Shown here: positions 35,630-42,786 of the stretch, in pieces
Position numbering within the stretch: position 1 is the first letter of the stretch
How the letters are laid out: each line of letters begins with the position of its first letter
Source: Actinomyces urogenitalis DSM 15434
GTDB taxonomy: Bacteria > Actinomycetota > Actinomycetes > Actinomycetales > Actinomycetaceae
Assembly (NCBI RefSeq): GCF_000159035.1
Contig: NZ_DS999576.1
Location: 627,053 to 669,838, forward strand
Direction of reading: 5' to 3'
DNA: 42,786 nt
Position numbers and translations under genes: made by a program
The notes under the pieces: model-generated
What the model was told of the DNA's origin: nothing
The model's database searches: none
Seen by the model: the letters and a program-made list of their open reading frames with translations, nothing else

Positions 35630-35635
35630 TAGGAT
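35630..35635 (+). promoter_or_regulatory. -10 element of dnaG, leaderless type
   Basis: TAGGAT ends 6 nt before ATG 35642, with no Shine-Dalgarno between. Confidence 0.6.
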
Positions 35636-35641
35636 GACGCC

Positions 35642-37648
35642 ATGGCGGGACTGATCAAGCGCGAGGACATCGAGGCGGTGCGTGAGCGCGCCAAGATCGA
35701 GGACGTCGTCGGCGAGCACGTCACGCTCAAGAGCGGCGGCGTGGGCTCGATGAAGGGACTGTGCCCCTTCCACGATGAGAAGACCCCGTCCTTCCACGTC
35801 CGCCCCCAGCTGGGCCTGTGGCACTGCTTCGGCTGCGGCGAGGGAGGGGACGTCATCTCCTTCGTCGAGAAGATCAACCACCTCTCCTTCGCTGAGGCCG
35901 TGGAGTACCTGGCTGGACGCGTCGGGGTCCAGCTGCGCTACGAGGACTCCTCGGGGGACGTGCGCCGCGGTGTCGAGCCCGGCACGCGCCAGCGCCTGCT
36001 GGAGGCCAACCGCGTGGCCGAGGAGTGGTTCCGCTCCCAGCTCTCCCCCGCCAACCCCGCTGCCGCCTCAGCCGGCCGCTTCCTCTACGGACGCGGTTTC
36101 GACGACGCCGCTCTCGCCCGCTTCGATGTGGGCTACGCGCCCCCCGGCTGGGACAACCTGGCCGGGCACTTGCGCTCAAAGGGCTTCACAGAGGCAGAGC
36201 TCGTAGCCTCCGGCCTGTGCGGCCAAGGAGGAGCCGGCGGCGGACGTGTCTACGACCGCTTCCGAGACCGGATCATGTGGCCCATTCGGGACGTGACCGG
36301 AGCGACGGTGGGCTTCGGTGGCCGCCGACTGAGCGACGAGGACAAGACCGTCCCCAAGTACCTCAATACCCCGGAGACCGCGATCTACCACAAGAGCCAG
36401 GTCCTCTACGGACTGGACCTGGCCAAGAAGGACATCGCTAGCCAGCACCGGGTGGTGGTCGTCGAGGGCTACACGGACGTCATGGCGGCCCACCTGTCCG
36501 GGGTGACGGTAGCCGTGGCTACCTGCGGAACCGCGTTCGGCGAGGACCACGTGCGGATCGTGCGGCGTCTCCTGGGAGACGCCGCTGATCCGTCGGTCGG
36601 CGTGGTCATGGGCAACCGCGTTCGTGGCGGCGAGGTCATCTTCACCTTCGACGGCGACGCCGCCGGCCAGAAGGCGGCCTTGCGCGCCTATGGCGAGGAC
36701 CAGCACTTTGCGGCACAGACCTTCGTCGCCGTCGAGCCACACGGCCTGGATCCCTGTGACCTGCGGCTGGAGGAGGGTAACCAGGGCATTCCTCGCCTGC
36801 TGGAGCGGCGCAAGCCCCTGTTCGAGTTCGTCATCCGCACCTGCCTGGCCAACCTGGATCTGGACACTGCTGAGGGCCGGGTACGCGGTCTGCGCACGGC
36901 GGCGCCGATCGTCGCCGGGATCCGGGACAGGGCTCTGCGCCGTGAGTACACGCGGCGTCTGGCCGGATGGGTGGCCCTTCCCGAGTCAGACGTGCTGCGC
37001 GCCGTCCAGTCTGCCGAGAGACGAGGACCTGGCGCCGTCCAGGCCTCCTCCGGTGGCAGTGGGGATGCGGTCCTGGGCACGGATGCCCGGCGTCCTGCGC
37101 TTGAGCCGGTGACGGACCAGGTCACGGCCCTGGAGCGTCAGGTTCTGGCCACCATGGTGCAGCAGCCGATGGCAGCAGCGCGCGCCGGGGCGGACACGAT
37201 TGAGTCCGCCGCCTTCTCCAACGCCGTCCACCGCGCCGCCTTCGAGGCGATCGAGGCTGCGGGAGGCGTCAGCCGGATGCAGGACGAGGTCACGGCACTC
37301 ACCGCCGGGGGCAAGGGTCTGAAGGAGATCGAGCGCACTGCCTTCGCCCACTGGGTGGAGCAGGTTCGCCTCGGTGCCACCCCGGAGATTGATGCGGCGC
37401 TGACGGCGCTCGCGGTCGTCACGCTTCCGGTGGCCACACGGCGGGGATCGCAGGAGATCGACCCTGATGCCCTTCAACGCTACGCACGCGACGTCGTGAC
37501 CTCGCTGGCTCGAATGGGTGTCAACCGTAGGCTCACTGAGCTGCGCGGCCGGCAGAGGCGTATGTCTGCCGAGGACCCCGGGTACCGCGAGCTCTTCGAG
37601 GAGATCGTGGGCCTGGAGAACAAGCGCATGCAGCTGAGCCAGGGCTGA
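35642..37648 (+). CDS. dnaG: DNA primase DnaG
   Basis: A 668-residue primase that makes RNA primers at the replication fork. The N-terminal zinc finger is complete (Cys41, His44, Cys62, Cys65: CPFHDEKTPSF ... WHCFGCGEGGD). The catalytic core follows with YAPPGWDNLAGHL and MWPIRDVTGATVGFGGR. The TOPRIM domain has VVVEGYTDVMA and TFDGDAAGQ, then DPCDL. An insertion within TOPRIM (around DAADPSVGVVMGNRVRGG) is usual in actinobacterial DnaG. The C-terminal DnaB-binding region is poorly conserved, with ALERQVLATMVQQP at its start. A leaderless start is inferred from TAGGAT 6 nt upstream. Confidence 0.97.
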   Translation: MAGLIKREDIEAVRERAKIEDVVGEHVTLKSGGVGSMKGLCPFHDEKTPSFHVRPQLGLWHCFGCGEGGDVISFVEKINHLSFAEAVEYLAGRVGVQLRYEDSSGDVRRGVEPGTRQRLLEANRVAEEWFRSQLSPANPAAASAGRFLYGRGFDDAALARFDVGYAPPGWDNLAGHLRSKGFTEAELVASGLCGQGGAGGGRVYDRFRDRIMWPIRDVTGATVGFGGRRLSDEDKTVPKYLNTPETAIYHKSQVLYGLDLAKKDIASQHRVVVVEGYTDVMAAHLSGVTVAVATCGTAFGEDHVRIVRRLLGDAADPSVGVVMGNRVRGGEVIFTFDGDAAGQKAALRAYGEDQHFAAQTFVAVEPHGLDPCDLRLEEGNQGIPRLLERRKPLFEFVIRTCLANLDLDTAEGRVRGLRTAAPIVAGIRDRALRREYTRRLAGWVALPESDVLRAVQSAERRGPGAVQASSGGSGDAVLGTDARRPALEPVTDQVTALERQVLATMVQQPMAAARAGADTIESAAFSNAVHRAAFEAIEAAGGVSRMQDEVTALTAGGKGLKEIERTAFAHWVEQVRLGATPEIDAALTALAVVTLPVATRRGSQEIDPDALQRYARDVVTSLARMGVNRRLTELRGRQRRMSAEDPGYRELFEEIVGLENKRMQLSQG

Positions 37649-37805
37649 GCAGGCCCAGACTCGCTCGGCCCTCTGACAGCCAACCTGCCAGGCGTCGCCC
37701 AGGACCCGCTCGGGTCATACGCCAGGCTACGTTTCCAGAGGGGGCGAGTCCCCCCCCTGCACGCACCAAAGCCCCACACGCCGCCCCATCTCCGTCGCCT
37801 CTTCC

Positions 37806-37932
37806 CGTCGCTTTAGGCCCTGAACAGTCGATCCCCATCCCCGCCACACCCGAACCGACTGTTCAGCGCCTAAACCGACGCTCCTAGGCCACACGCCAGC
37901 CCCAAACTGACGGTTCAGGGCCTCAACTGACG
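37806..37932. repeat. Three-copy 25-nt inverted/direct repeat with 20-nt keyword spacing
   Basis: Copy 1 (37806-37830, plus orientation) and copies 2 and 3 (37856-37880, 37908-37932, inverted) share a core AGGCCCTGAAC / GTTCAGGGCCT with two to five mismatches. Copies 1 and 2 are symmetric about 37843. Each copy is bounded by a GAC keyword 20 nt apart: complements at 37806 and 37826, then AACCGACT at 37853, AACCGACG at 37873, AACTGACG at 37905 and 37925. Spacing and dyad resemble the GGGTAGC array. Confidence 0.75.
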
Positions 37933-37961
37933 CAGCCATCAAACCCACCACCCCCACTGGA

Positions 37962-38054
37962 ACGTGCATCCCCCGATGCGGACGTGCACACGTCATTGGT
38001 GCGTGCCCTAGCACTCCCCTAGAGACCGTCGCATTCGCCAAAGCACGCACCAAT
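37962..38054. repeat. ACGTGCA pair and ATTGGTGCGTGC inverted repeat
   Basis: ACGTGCA recurs at 37962 and 37982, exactly 20 nt apart. CGTGC recurs again at 38002 within ATTGGTGCGTGC (37995-38006), whose exact complement lies at 38043-38054. A further near-copy, GCACGCACCAAA, lies at 37759-37770. Confidence 0.7.
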
Positions 38055-38136
38055 CACCCACCCCACGCCACAAAACCCCCACGCGCCACCGTCGTTCGGA
38101 GCCTGCTCCCCAAGGTGCCCAGAACCAACTTCAACC

Positions 38137-38316
38137 CCGACTATCCAGCACCAGCTCGCTGAGGCCATGGGCGTCAGTCGCGCAACAGTCAGCAACTACG
38201 AAACGGGCTTCTCCAGTAAGCCACGCAAGATCGTGCTCAACGTCTGGGCTATGGCTACAGGCGTGCCGATTCAGTGGATCGAGACCGGGACCGCGCCAGG
38301 AGCCGGAGACGACGGA
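38137..38316 (+). pseudogene. Remnant of phage-type XRE helix-turn-helix repressor
   Basis: The frame encodes IQHQLAEAMGVSRATVSNYE followed by TGFSSKPRKIVLNVWAMATG and VPIQWIETGTAPG. This is the core of a small actinophage immunity repressor: HTH, then the conserved WA-ATGVP-WIETG tail. The N-terminal part, normally 20-40 residues, is missing, as the upstream frame becomes low-complexity Pro-rich sequence. The usual C-terminus is missing too, as the frame runs without a stop through the terminator and antisense to tRNA-Asn. Codons here are less GC-rich (AACTACGAAACG) than in neighbours. Its position at the 3' side of tRNA-Asn suggests a decayed integrated element. Confidence 0.7.
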
Positions 38317-38345
38317 AGCCCCGGCCGGTGGGGCCGGGGCTTCCG
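38313..38345 (-). terminator. Terminator of tRNA-Asn
   Basis: A 14-bp perfect stem (38313-38326 with 38332-38345), 5-nt loop, begins 5 nt past the mature 3' end of the minus-strand tRNA. Confidence 0.8.
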
Positions 38346-38350
38346 AGAAG

Positions 38351-38422
<72 letters not shown>

Positions 38423-38443
38423 ATCGCGCTTGGCGCGGAAAGA

Positions 38444-38472
38444 ACTTTAGCAACCGTTCACGGCCGCGTCGA
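38444..38472 (-). promoter_or_regulatory. Promoter of tRNA-Asn
   Basis: On the minus strand TCGACG (38472-38467) and TAAAGT (38449-38444) are separated by 17 nt, placing the start about 15 nt before the tRNA. Confidence 0.5.
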
Positions 38473-38513
38473 ATCGGCACCTGAGGCTAAGACCGCCAGA
38501 TTCCGCCATTTTC

Positions 38514-39218
38514 TCACGGTGTGGGCAGACCCACACCATCACGGACCTGACGAAGCAGGGCCTGAGCAGCCTCACGCTGCCCCGTATCCAGACTCTCGAG
38601 CGCCGGATCAAGCACCGCGTACAAGCTCCCGTCGCCACGGCGACGGATCGAGGCTGTCACGCGCAGCCCATCGGGCAGGGCCTGGCTGACGTAGTGGACA
38701 ATGGCACGCTCAACCTGCTGTCTGACCACCCGCCCGAAGGCGGACTCGTCGACGTCCACACTCTCCCAGCCGCCGCCAGGCCTCCCCTGACGCAGGGCCG
38801 CCGGCACGCGCAGCAACCGTGCCCGCCTCTCATACAAGACATGAAACGAGAAGCAGCGCTCCTCGGCATCCCACCGCGCCCGAGTCACCTGGTCCCAGCC
38901 CGTCAGCCCGTCCCAGCACCATGGTTCCGCGGCGCCTGCGGCCTTAACCTCGGGCTCGGCCGCGGCAGCACCGCCCGCCGCGGCAGCACCACCGGCAGCC
39001 CCAACCTCGACCTCATCCCCGGCAGCACCGCCGGCCGCAGAGGCCTCCGCCGACCCGACCTCAACGCCCCGCAGACCGTCCTGGCACGCCACGAGCCAGC
39101 GCCGACCATCCGCCGAGACCGGTACAGCCGCAAGCAGACGAGATTCTGCCGCAACCTCCGCGACTACCTCAGCAGGCAGGGCAAGGTGAGAAGAGCGAGA
39201 ACGACGCAGCCATGACAT
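38514..39218 (-). CDS. Conserved actinobacterial hypothetical protein
   Basis: A 234-residue soluble protein of a family often found beside tRNA-Asn and dnaG in actinobacteria, with no known function. It begins with a basic MSWLRRSRSS. It then has a beta-rich region (VSADGRRWLVACQDGLRGVEV) and, after an insertion, WCWDGLTGWDQVTRARWDAEE, VDVDESAFGRVVRQQVERAI and LRVTASIRRRGDGSLYAVLD. The insertion at about 60-95 is almost only Ala, Gly and Glu and is encoded by GGCAGCACC-type DNA repeats, so it looks recently expanded. ATG 39218 has TAGCCT ending 6 nt upstream, a leaderless pattern. Confidence 0.8.
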   Translation of the reverse strand: MSWLRRSRSSHLALPAEVVAEVAAESRLLAAVPVSADGRRWLVACQDGLRGVEVGSAEASAAGGAAGDEVEVGAAGGAAAAGGAAAAEPEVKAAGAAEPWCWDGLTGWDQVTRARWDAEERCFSFHVLYERRARLLRVPAALRQGRPGGGWESVDVDESAFGRVVRQQVERAIVHYVSQALPDGLRVTASIRRRGDGSLYAVLDPALESLDTGQREAAQALLRQVRDGVGLPTP

Positions 39219-39224
39219 GGCCGC

Positions 39225-39230
39225 AGGCTA
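39225..39230 (-). promoter_or_regulatory. -10 element of the 234-residue hypothetical gene, leaderless type
   Basis: TAGCCT on the minus strand ends 6 nt before ATG 39218; no Shine-Dalgarno is present. Confidence 0.5.
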
Positions 39231-39281
39231 CAGGCACCAGGCCCGCCCCGGCGCCCCCTCCCCCTGCTCACGACACCTATC

Positions 39282-39311
39282 TTGCATAGTCTTACATTAA
39301 GCCGTTACATT
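39282..39311 (+). promoter_or_regulatory. Promoter region of the LacI-type regulator
   Basis: TTGCAT (39282-39287) and TACATT (39306-39311) form a -35/-10 pair with an 18-nt spacer in a strikingly AT-rich patch. TTACATT occurs twice, 14 nt apart, and may be an operator or a duplicated -10. The leader to the GTG would be about 120 nt. Confidence 0.45.
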
Positions 39312-39438
39312 CATACATGACACGGGTCCGCCCCTGCCTCGATTCGACGGCGAGTCACGGCGCCCCGTCCGCGGTCCGTCTGCGTCGTTGTCATCTAACG
39401 CCGCACCACGAGCTGCACCGACTCGAAGGAGATTTGAG

Positions 39439-40452
39439 GTGCCTCAACGCATCACCTTGGCCAGTATTGCCGAGCAGGCTGGCGTCTCGACGGCGACCGT
39501 CTCCCGTGTCCTCAACGGCAAGTCCAACGTCGCTGAGGTCACCCGGCGTCAGGTGCTCGTGGCCCTGGACCTGCTGGGATATGAACGTCCCGAGGCCCTG
39601 CACCAGGCCTCACGCGGGCTGGTCGGGCTGATCGTGCCCGAGCTGTCCAACCCGATCTTCCCTATGTTCGCCCAGGAGATCGAGCAGCTGCTGGCTCCCA
39701 GCGGCCACACCCCACTGCTGTGTACCCAGAACCCTGGTGGCACCACCGAGGACGAGTACATCGAGATGCTCGTGGACCGTGGAGTCTCCGGCATCATCTT
39801 CGTCTCCGGCCGCCACGCCGACACCTCCAGCGACGTCACCCGTTACCAACGCCTGCGCGAGCGCGAGGTCCCCCTGGTCACGATCAACGGCAACGCCCCC
39901 ACGATCAAGGCCCCCGGCTTCACCACGGACGACCGCACTGCCGCGCGCATGGCGGTGGACTACCTCATCAGTCTGGGCCACCGCCGAATCGGCCTGGCCA
40001 TGGGCCCCTTGCGTATGGTCCCCGCCCAGCGCAAGCGCTCGGGCTACGAGGACGCCATGCGTGCCGGTCTGCCTGGCGAGCCCCTGCGGACCGTCGAGGC
40101 CCTGTACAGCTATGAGGGCGGCGCCGCAGGCGCCACCCGGCTGCTGGAGCAGGGGTGCACTGCCATCGTGTGCGGCTCGGACATCATGGCCCTCGGCGCC
40201 ATCCAGGGTGTGCGTGCCGCAGGTCTGTCGGTCCCCGGCGACGTCTCGGTCATCGGCTACGACGACTCCCCGCTCATCCCCATGACCAACCCGCCGCTGA
40301 CCACGGTGCGCCAGCCGGTGACTGCCATCGCCCGCTCGGCCGTGACAACCCTGCTGGCCGCGATCGCCGGCGAGGACGTCCCGGATGGGGAGATGTTCTT
40401 CTCCCCCGATCTCATTGTCCGCGGCTCCACGGGCCCGGCGCCCAAGGAGTAG
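39439..40452 (+). CDS. LacI family transcriptional regulator
   Basis: A 337-residue repressor-type regulator. The N-terminal HTH reads ITLASIAEQAGVSTATVSRVLNG (residues 5-27), the DNA-binding signature of LacI/GalR proteins. From residue 60 comes the sugar-binding periplasmic-protein-like domain, with LVGLIVPELSNPIFPMFAQE, GIIFVSGRHAD and VSVIGYDDSPLIPMTNPPLTTV. GTG 39439 has AAGGAGAT 7 nt upstream and starts the HTH correctly; a TTG at 39388 has no such site. The effector is unknown and no sugar genes adjoin it in this window. It is convergent with the glycerate-kinase-like gene, so autoregulation or distant targets are likely. Confidence 0.92.
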   Translation: MPQRITLASIAEQAGVSTATVSRVLNGKSNVAEVTRRQVLVALDLLGYERPEALHQASRGLVGLIVPELSNPIFPMFAQEIEQLLAPSGHTPLLCTQNPGGTTEDEYIEMLVDRGVSGIIFVSGRHADTSSDVTRYQRLREREVPLVTINGNAPTIKAPGFTTDDRTAARMAVDYLISLGHRRIGLAMGPLRMVPAQRKRSGYEDAMRAGLPGEPLRTVEALYSYEGGAAGATRLLEQGCTAIVCGSDIMALGAIQGVRAAGLSVPGDVSVIGYDDSPLIPMTNPPLTTVRQPVTAIARSAVTTLLAAIAGEDVPDGEMFFSPDLIVRGSTGPAPKE

Positions 40453-40464
40453 CGAGGCCGCCGC

Positions 40465-41694
40465 CTAACGCGACCAGCTGCGGGCCAGGCGCGCGCCCAT
40501 CTCCTCCAGCCGACGGCGCACTGCCTGCTCTCCCTCGCTGTGCCAGACGCCCATGGTGCCCGCCCCCATCTCCTCCAGGCTGTAGGAGGCGCTCACACCA
40601 GCCACTGCCAGCTCACCGCGCGGCACAAGAGCGCGGCCGCTGACCAGGGCTACCGGCAGCGCCCGCGCCGAGGCAGCCTGGCCCACGACGGCGGTCAGCG
40701 AGTCCGCCAGGACGTCGTAGACCTCTCCCGCTGCAGTCACGACGAGATCAGCGTCCTCCACCCTCGCCTCCAGGCCGAGCAGGTCCGCCATCACTCGCGT
40801 GCCGGGCATCGCCCGCGCGCCGAGCGCCTGGAGGAGGAGGGCAGCCCCACCGCCGGCCCCACTGCCCCATGAGGTGACGCTGAGCGTGCCCGGTGCGCTC
40901 CTTTCGGCCCCAACCACTGGCAGGACCCGGCGCACCGGCCCACCGACCCCGGAGCGTTCGGTCAGCTGCGTGAGGAGACTGCTGGCAGCCGCGCAGGCAT
41001 CCCGGTCACGTTCCTGCGCCTGCTCGGCTCCCAGGGAGGTCACGGAGACCAGCCCCTGTCCGGCGCCAGACAGTCCGCCGAGCGGGACGTCGTCGGCCAG
41101 GGCGAGCAGGAGCCGCCGCTCCGCGAGCATCCGGGCGGCCTGCTCCACTCCCCCGAGCCCGTCGACGAGGCCCGCCCCACCGTCGTGGACACCGCTGCGC
41201 GCCAGGCCCACGACAAGCAGGTCGTCGGGTGCGCTCGCCCTCACGGCGGCAGCCAGCACCTGGCCGAGGCCGTAGGTGGTGCCCTCCATCGCCTCGCGCG
41301 CAGCCTCCTCGCGGTCCGCCGGCAAGGCCGTCAGGCGGGCTGCGTCCAGGAACCACGTGGTCCCGGAGCCCGACGACGGCGCAGCCGCGTCACTCGGTCT
41401 CTTTGCCTGCGGCGGGGCGAGCCTGAGCAGGTCCACCTCACGGACCTGGCCAAGCGGCCCGGAGGCCTGCACAGCCAGGCGGCCAGTGACCAGGGAAGAA
41501 GGAAAGACCGCAGCGCTGCCGGCAGCGCCGTCGGCCATCGGCAGGAGCGCCAGGCGGTCCTCGGGCCGCTGGCTGCGCCATCCCGCTGACAGGGCCTGGG
41601 CCACGGCGTGAGCAGGCAGGCCCGTCCCCGCCGTGGTCACAGGCACGCCCCCGGGCTCGGGATACATCCCACCCGGTGCAAGAAGGACGCGCAC
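40465..41694 (-). CDS. Glycerate-kinase-family protein, catalytic motifs degenerate
   Basis: A 409-residue protein with the order of the GlxK/GckA glycerate kinase family: GLPAHAVAQALSAGWRSQRPEDRLALLPMADG, EAMEGTTYGLGQVLAAAVRASAPDDLLVVGL-like segments and, later, GGAALLLQALGARAMPGTRVMADLLGLE. Key motifs deviate. The N-terminal DSFKGT is replaced by GGMYPEP, GGSATNDGG reads ARSGVHDGG, and TGEGRLDxQSLxGK reads TAAGEVYDVLADSLTAV without the lysine. Activity is therefore doubtful. GTG 41694 is 4 nt after the upstream peptidase stop, so the two are co-transcribed. An Ala/Ser/Pro-rich insertion lies near residue 100. Confidence 0.75.
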   Translation of the reverse strand: MRVLLAPGGMYPEPGGVPVTTAGTGLPAHAVAQALSAGWRSQRPEDRLALLPMADGAAGSAAVFPSSLVTGRLAVQASGPLGQVREVDLLRLAPPQAKRPSDAAAPSSGSGTTWFLDAARLTALPADREEAAREAMEGTTYGLGQVLAAAVRASAPDDLLVVGLARSGVHDGGAGLVDGLGGVEQAARMLAERRLLLALADDVPLGGLSGAGQGLVSVTSLGAEQAQERDRDACAAASSLLTQLTERSGVGGPVRRVLPVVGAERSAPGTLSVTSWGSGAGGGAALLLQALGARAMPGTRVMADLLGLEARVEDADLVVTAAGEVYDVLADSLTAVVGQAASARALPVALVSGRALVPRGELAVAGVSASYSLEEMGAGTMGVWHSEGEQAVRRRLEEMGARLARSWSR

Positions 41695-41698
41695 GCGC

Positions 41699-42786
41699 TC
41701 AGCCCTTGGCCGGCTCGTCCACGGCCCCGCCCAGCCGCGCCAGCAGGAGCGCCTCGGCGGTAACGATCTTCTCCAGGTCACCCAGGTGCATGGACTCGTC
41801 CTCGCTGTGGGCACGCGTGTCCGGGTCCTCGATGCCGGTCACCAGGACCTGAGCACCGGGGAAGGTCTCCTGGAGGGTGGAGATGAAGGGGATGGAGCCA
41901 CCCTGGCCGATGTCCACGCAGTTCTCGCCGAAGGCCGTGGACAGCGCCCAGTGGGCCGCACGGCCGGCCGGGGTGTCCGAGGACCCGTCGAAGGCGGGAC
42001 CGGCCTCGCCCTGGGAGACGGTCAGGCGCGCCCCGAAGGGCACCTGCTGCTTCAGGTAGGCCACGAGCGCGGCCTGGGCCGCGGCAGGGTCCTGGCCAGG
42101 TGCCAGACGCATTGAGATGCGGGCGGTGCAGGAGGGGGCCAGGACGTTGCCGGCCAGGTGGAGGGGCGTGACGTCCATGCCGATCACCGTGATCGTCGGC
42201 TTGGTCCACAGCCGGGCGGTGAGGTCCCCGGTACCGGCCAGCTCGACGCCGTCGAGCACGCCAGCGTCGGCGCGGAAGGCCTCCTCGGGGTACTCAGGGA
42301 AGTCAGGAGCAGCCTGGGCACGGGAGACCAGCCCCGGCACGGCGACGTCGCCCGCCTCGTCGTGCAAGGTGGCCACCAGGCGGCACATGGAGGTCACGGC
42401 GTCGAGCACCGGGCCGCCGTACTGTCCCGAGTGCAGGGCGTGGTCGAGGACGTCCAGCCGGGCGTCGACCTGGACCACGCCGCGCAGCGAGGTGGTCAGC
42501 GCCGGCACACCGACCTTCCAGTTGGAGGAGTCGGCCACGACGATGACGTCAGCCTCCAGACGGTCGCGGTAGGCAGCCAGCAGGTTCTCGAAGGAGGGCG
42601 AGCCGACCTCTTCCTCCCCCTCGATGAAGACGGTGACCGAGCAGGGAAGGCCCCCGAGGAGCTCGTCCAGCACCCGCAGGGCGTGGACGTGGGAGATGAC
42701 GCCGGCGCCGTCGTCGGCCGTACCGCGTCCGAACAGGCGGTCGCCGCGGCGCTCGGCAGTGAAGGGATCAGCCTGGGCCCAGGCGC
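41699..42786 (-). CDS. M20 family metallopeptidase (dipeptidase type), 5' end beyond window
   Basis: At least 362 residues, entering from the right edge. FGRGTADDGAGVISH near the edge carries the bridging aspartate of M20 enzymes, and VFIEGEEEVGSPSF holds the catalytic Glu and metal Glu. TSLRGVVQVDARL and HSGQYGGPVLDA mark the dimerisation lid, and GTGDLTARLWTKPTITVIGM leads into the second half. HSEDESMHLGDL supplies the final histidine ligand. This arrangement fits the CPG2/carnosinase-like dipeptidase group. The missing N-terminus would hold the first metal histidine. The downstream glycerate-kinase-like gene starts 4 nt after its stop. Confidence 0.9.
   Translation of the reverse strand, partial: AWAQADPFTAERRGDRLFGRGTADDGAGVISHVHALRVLDELLGGLPCSVTVFIEGEEEVGSPSFENLLAAYRDRLEADVIVVADSSNWKVGVPALTTSLRGVVQVDARLDVLDHALHSGQYGGPVLDAVTSMCRLVATLHDEAGDVAVPGLVSRAQAAPDFPEYPEEAFRADAGVLDGVELAGTGDLTARLWTKPTITVIGMDVTPLHLAGNVLAPSCTARISMRLAPGQDPAAAQAALVAYLKQQVPFGARLTVSQGEAGPAFDGSSDTPAGRAAHWALSTAFGENCVDIGQGGSIPFISTLQETFPGAQVLVTGIEDPDTRAHSEDESMHLGDLEKIVTAEALLLARLGGAVDEPAKG

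Larger units (their letters stand above)
37649..38136. other. Non-coding, repeat-rich region after dnaG
   Basis: No credible gene is seen in these 490 bases. Base composition shifts to long C-rich runs on the plus strand. A weak hairpin (GGGGG-CGAGT-CCCCC, 37740-37754) may end dnaG transcription. The rest holds the keyword repeats listed separately (37759-37770, 37806-37932, 37962-38054) and ends at the HTH-gene remnant. Confidence 0.8.

Noticed and set aside
37681-38136. Duplicate of the tRNA-Asn 3' end as an attachment site
   Set aside because: No copy of the GGTTCGAGTCC segment or of the acceptor end was found upstream of the HTH remnant inside the window.
37681-38150. CRISPR array in the repeat-rich gap after dnaG
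   Set aside because: Repeats are few, short and in both orientations, with no uniform spacers and no cas genes in the window.

Overview
This is a 42.8 kb stretch of high-GC actinobacterial chromosome. Gene order and protein features point to the Actinomycetaceae (an Actinomyces-like organism). That assignment is an inference from protein character and synteny; no marker in the window names a species. The order lipB-lipA-DUF4191-glnA1 ... glnE-glnA2 ... panB ... map ... zinc-ribbon-like protein-Nif3 ... DUF3052-aceE ... PucR regulator-fabD-acpP-fabF, followed by dgt-dnaG-tRNA-Asn, matches the conserved backbone known from Mycobacterium and Streptomyces. Most of the window is therefore core genome.

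Layout. 1-878: 3'-truncated protein-kinase-like gene. 994-5097: lipoate synthesis (lipB, lipA), a membrane protein and the main glutamine synthetase glnA1. 5338-8139: three-gene polar amino-acid ABC importer. 8159-9656: a frameshifted methyltransferase coupled to a histidine phosphatase. 9771-14617: glnA2-glnE on the minus strand. 14753-17877: panB, map and a membrane-anchored DUF4352-like protein. 17957-18358: RNase P RNA, back to back with yaaA. 19189-20791: a coiled-coil protein whose zinc ribbon has lost every cysteine, and Nif3. 20832-20941: a dyad-symmetric repeat array. 20955-21288: tRNA-Leu(UAA), an unusual tRNA-Ile and tRNA-Val(UAC). 21357-26407: DUF3052, aceE and aspA. 26665-30582: fatty-acid synthesis cluster. 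30591-34083: DUF3145, a DUF7916-type barrel, peptide deformylase and a degenerate GH13 protein. 34229-37648: dgt and dnaG. 37649-38422: repeat-rich non-coding DNA, a phage-type HTH remnant and tRNA-Asn. 38514-42786: conserved hypothetical protein, LacI regulator, degenerate glycerate kinase and a 5'-truncated M20 peptidase.

How the genes fit together. GlnA1 carries the adenylylation tyrosine that GlnE would modify; GlnA2 lacks it. The amino-acid importer sits between these nitrogen genes. LipB and LipA supply lipoate for 2-oxoacid dehydrogenases, and AceE supplies acetyl-CoA to the adjacent fatty-acid genes. At least ten genes have a TANNNT hexamer ending 6-8 nt before the start codon and no Shine-Dalgarno, the pattern of leaderless actinobacterial mRNAs.

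Most unusual items. (1) Intergenic arrays in which a short keyword recurs every 20 nt in dyad symmetry: six GGGTAGC copies at 20832-20941, and related layouts at 37806-37932 and 37962-38054. (2) A 91-nt tRNA-Ile with a UAU anticodon whose long variable arm looks like a second tRNA-Ile(GAU) anticodon arm, set in a cluster whose three tRNAs read GUA, AUA and UUA. (3) Several proteins that keep a family fold but have lost its catalytic or metal-binding residues.
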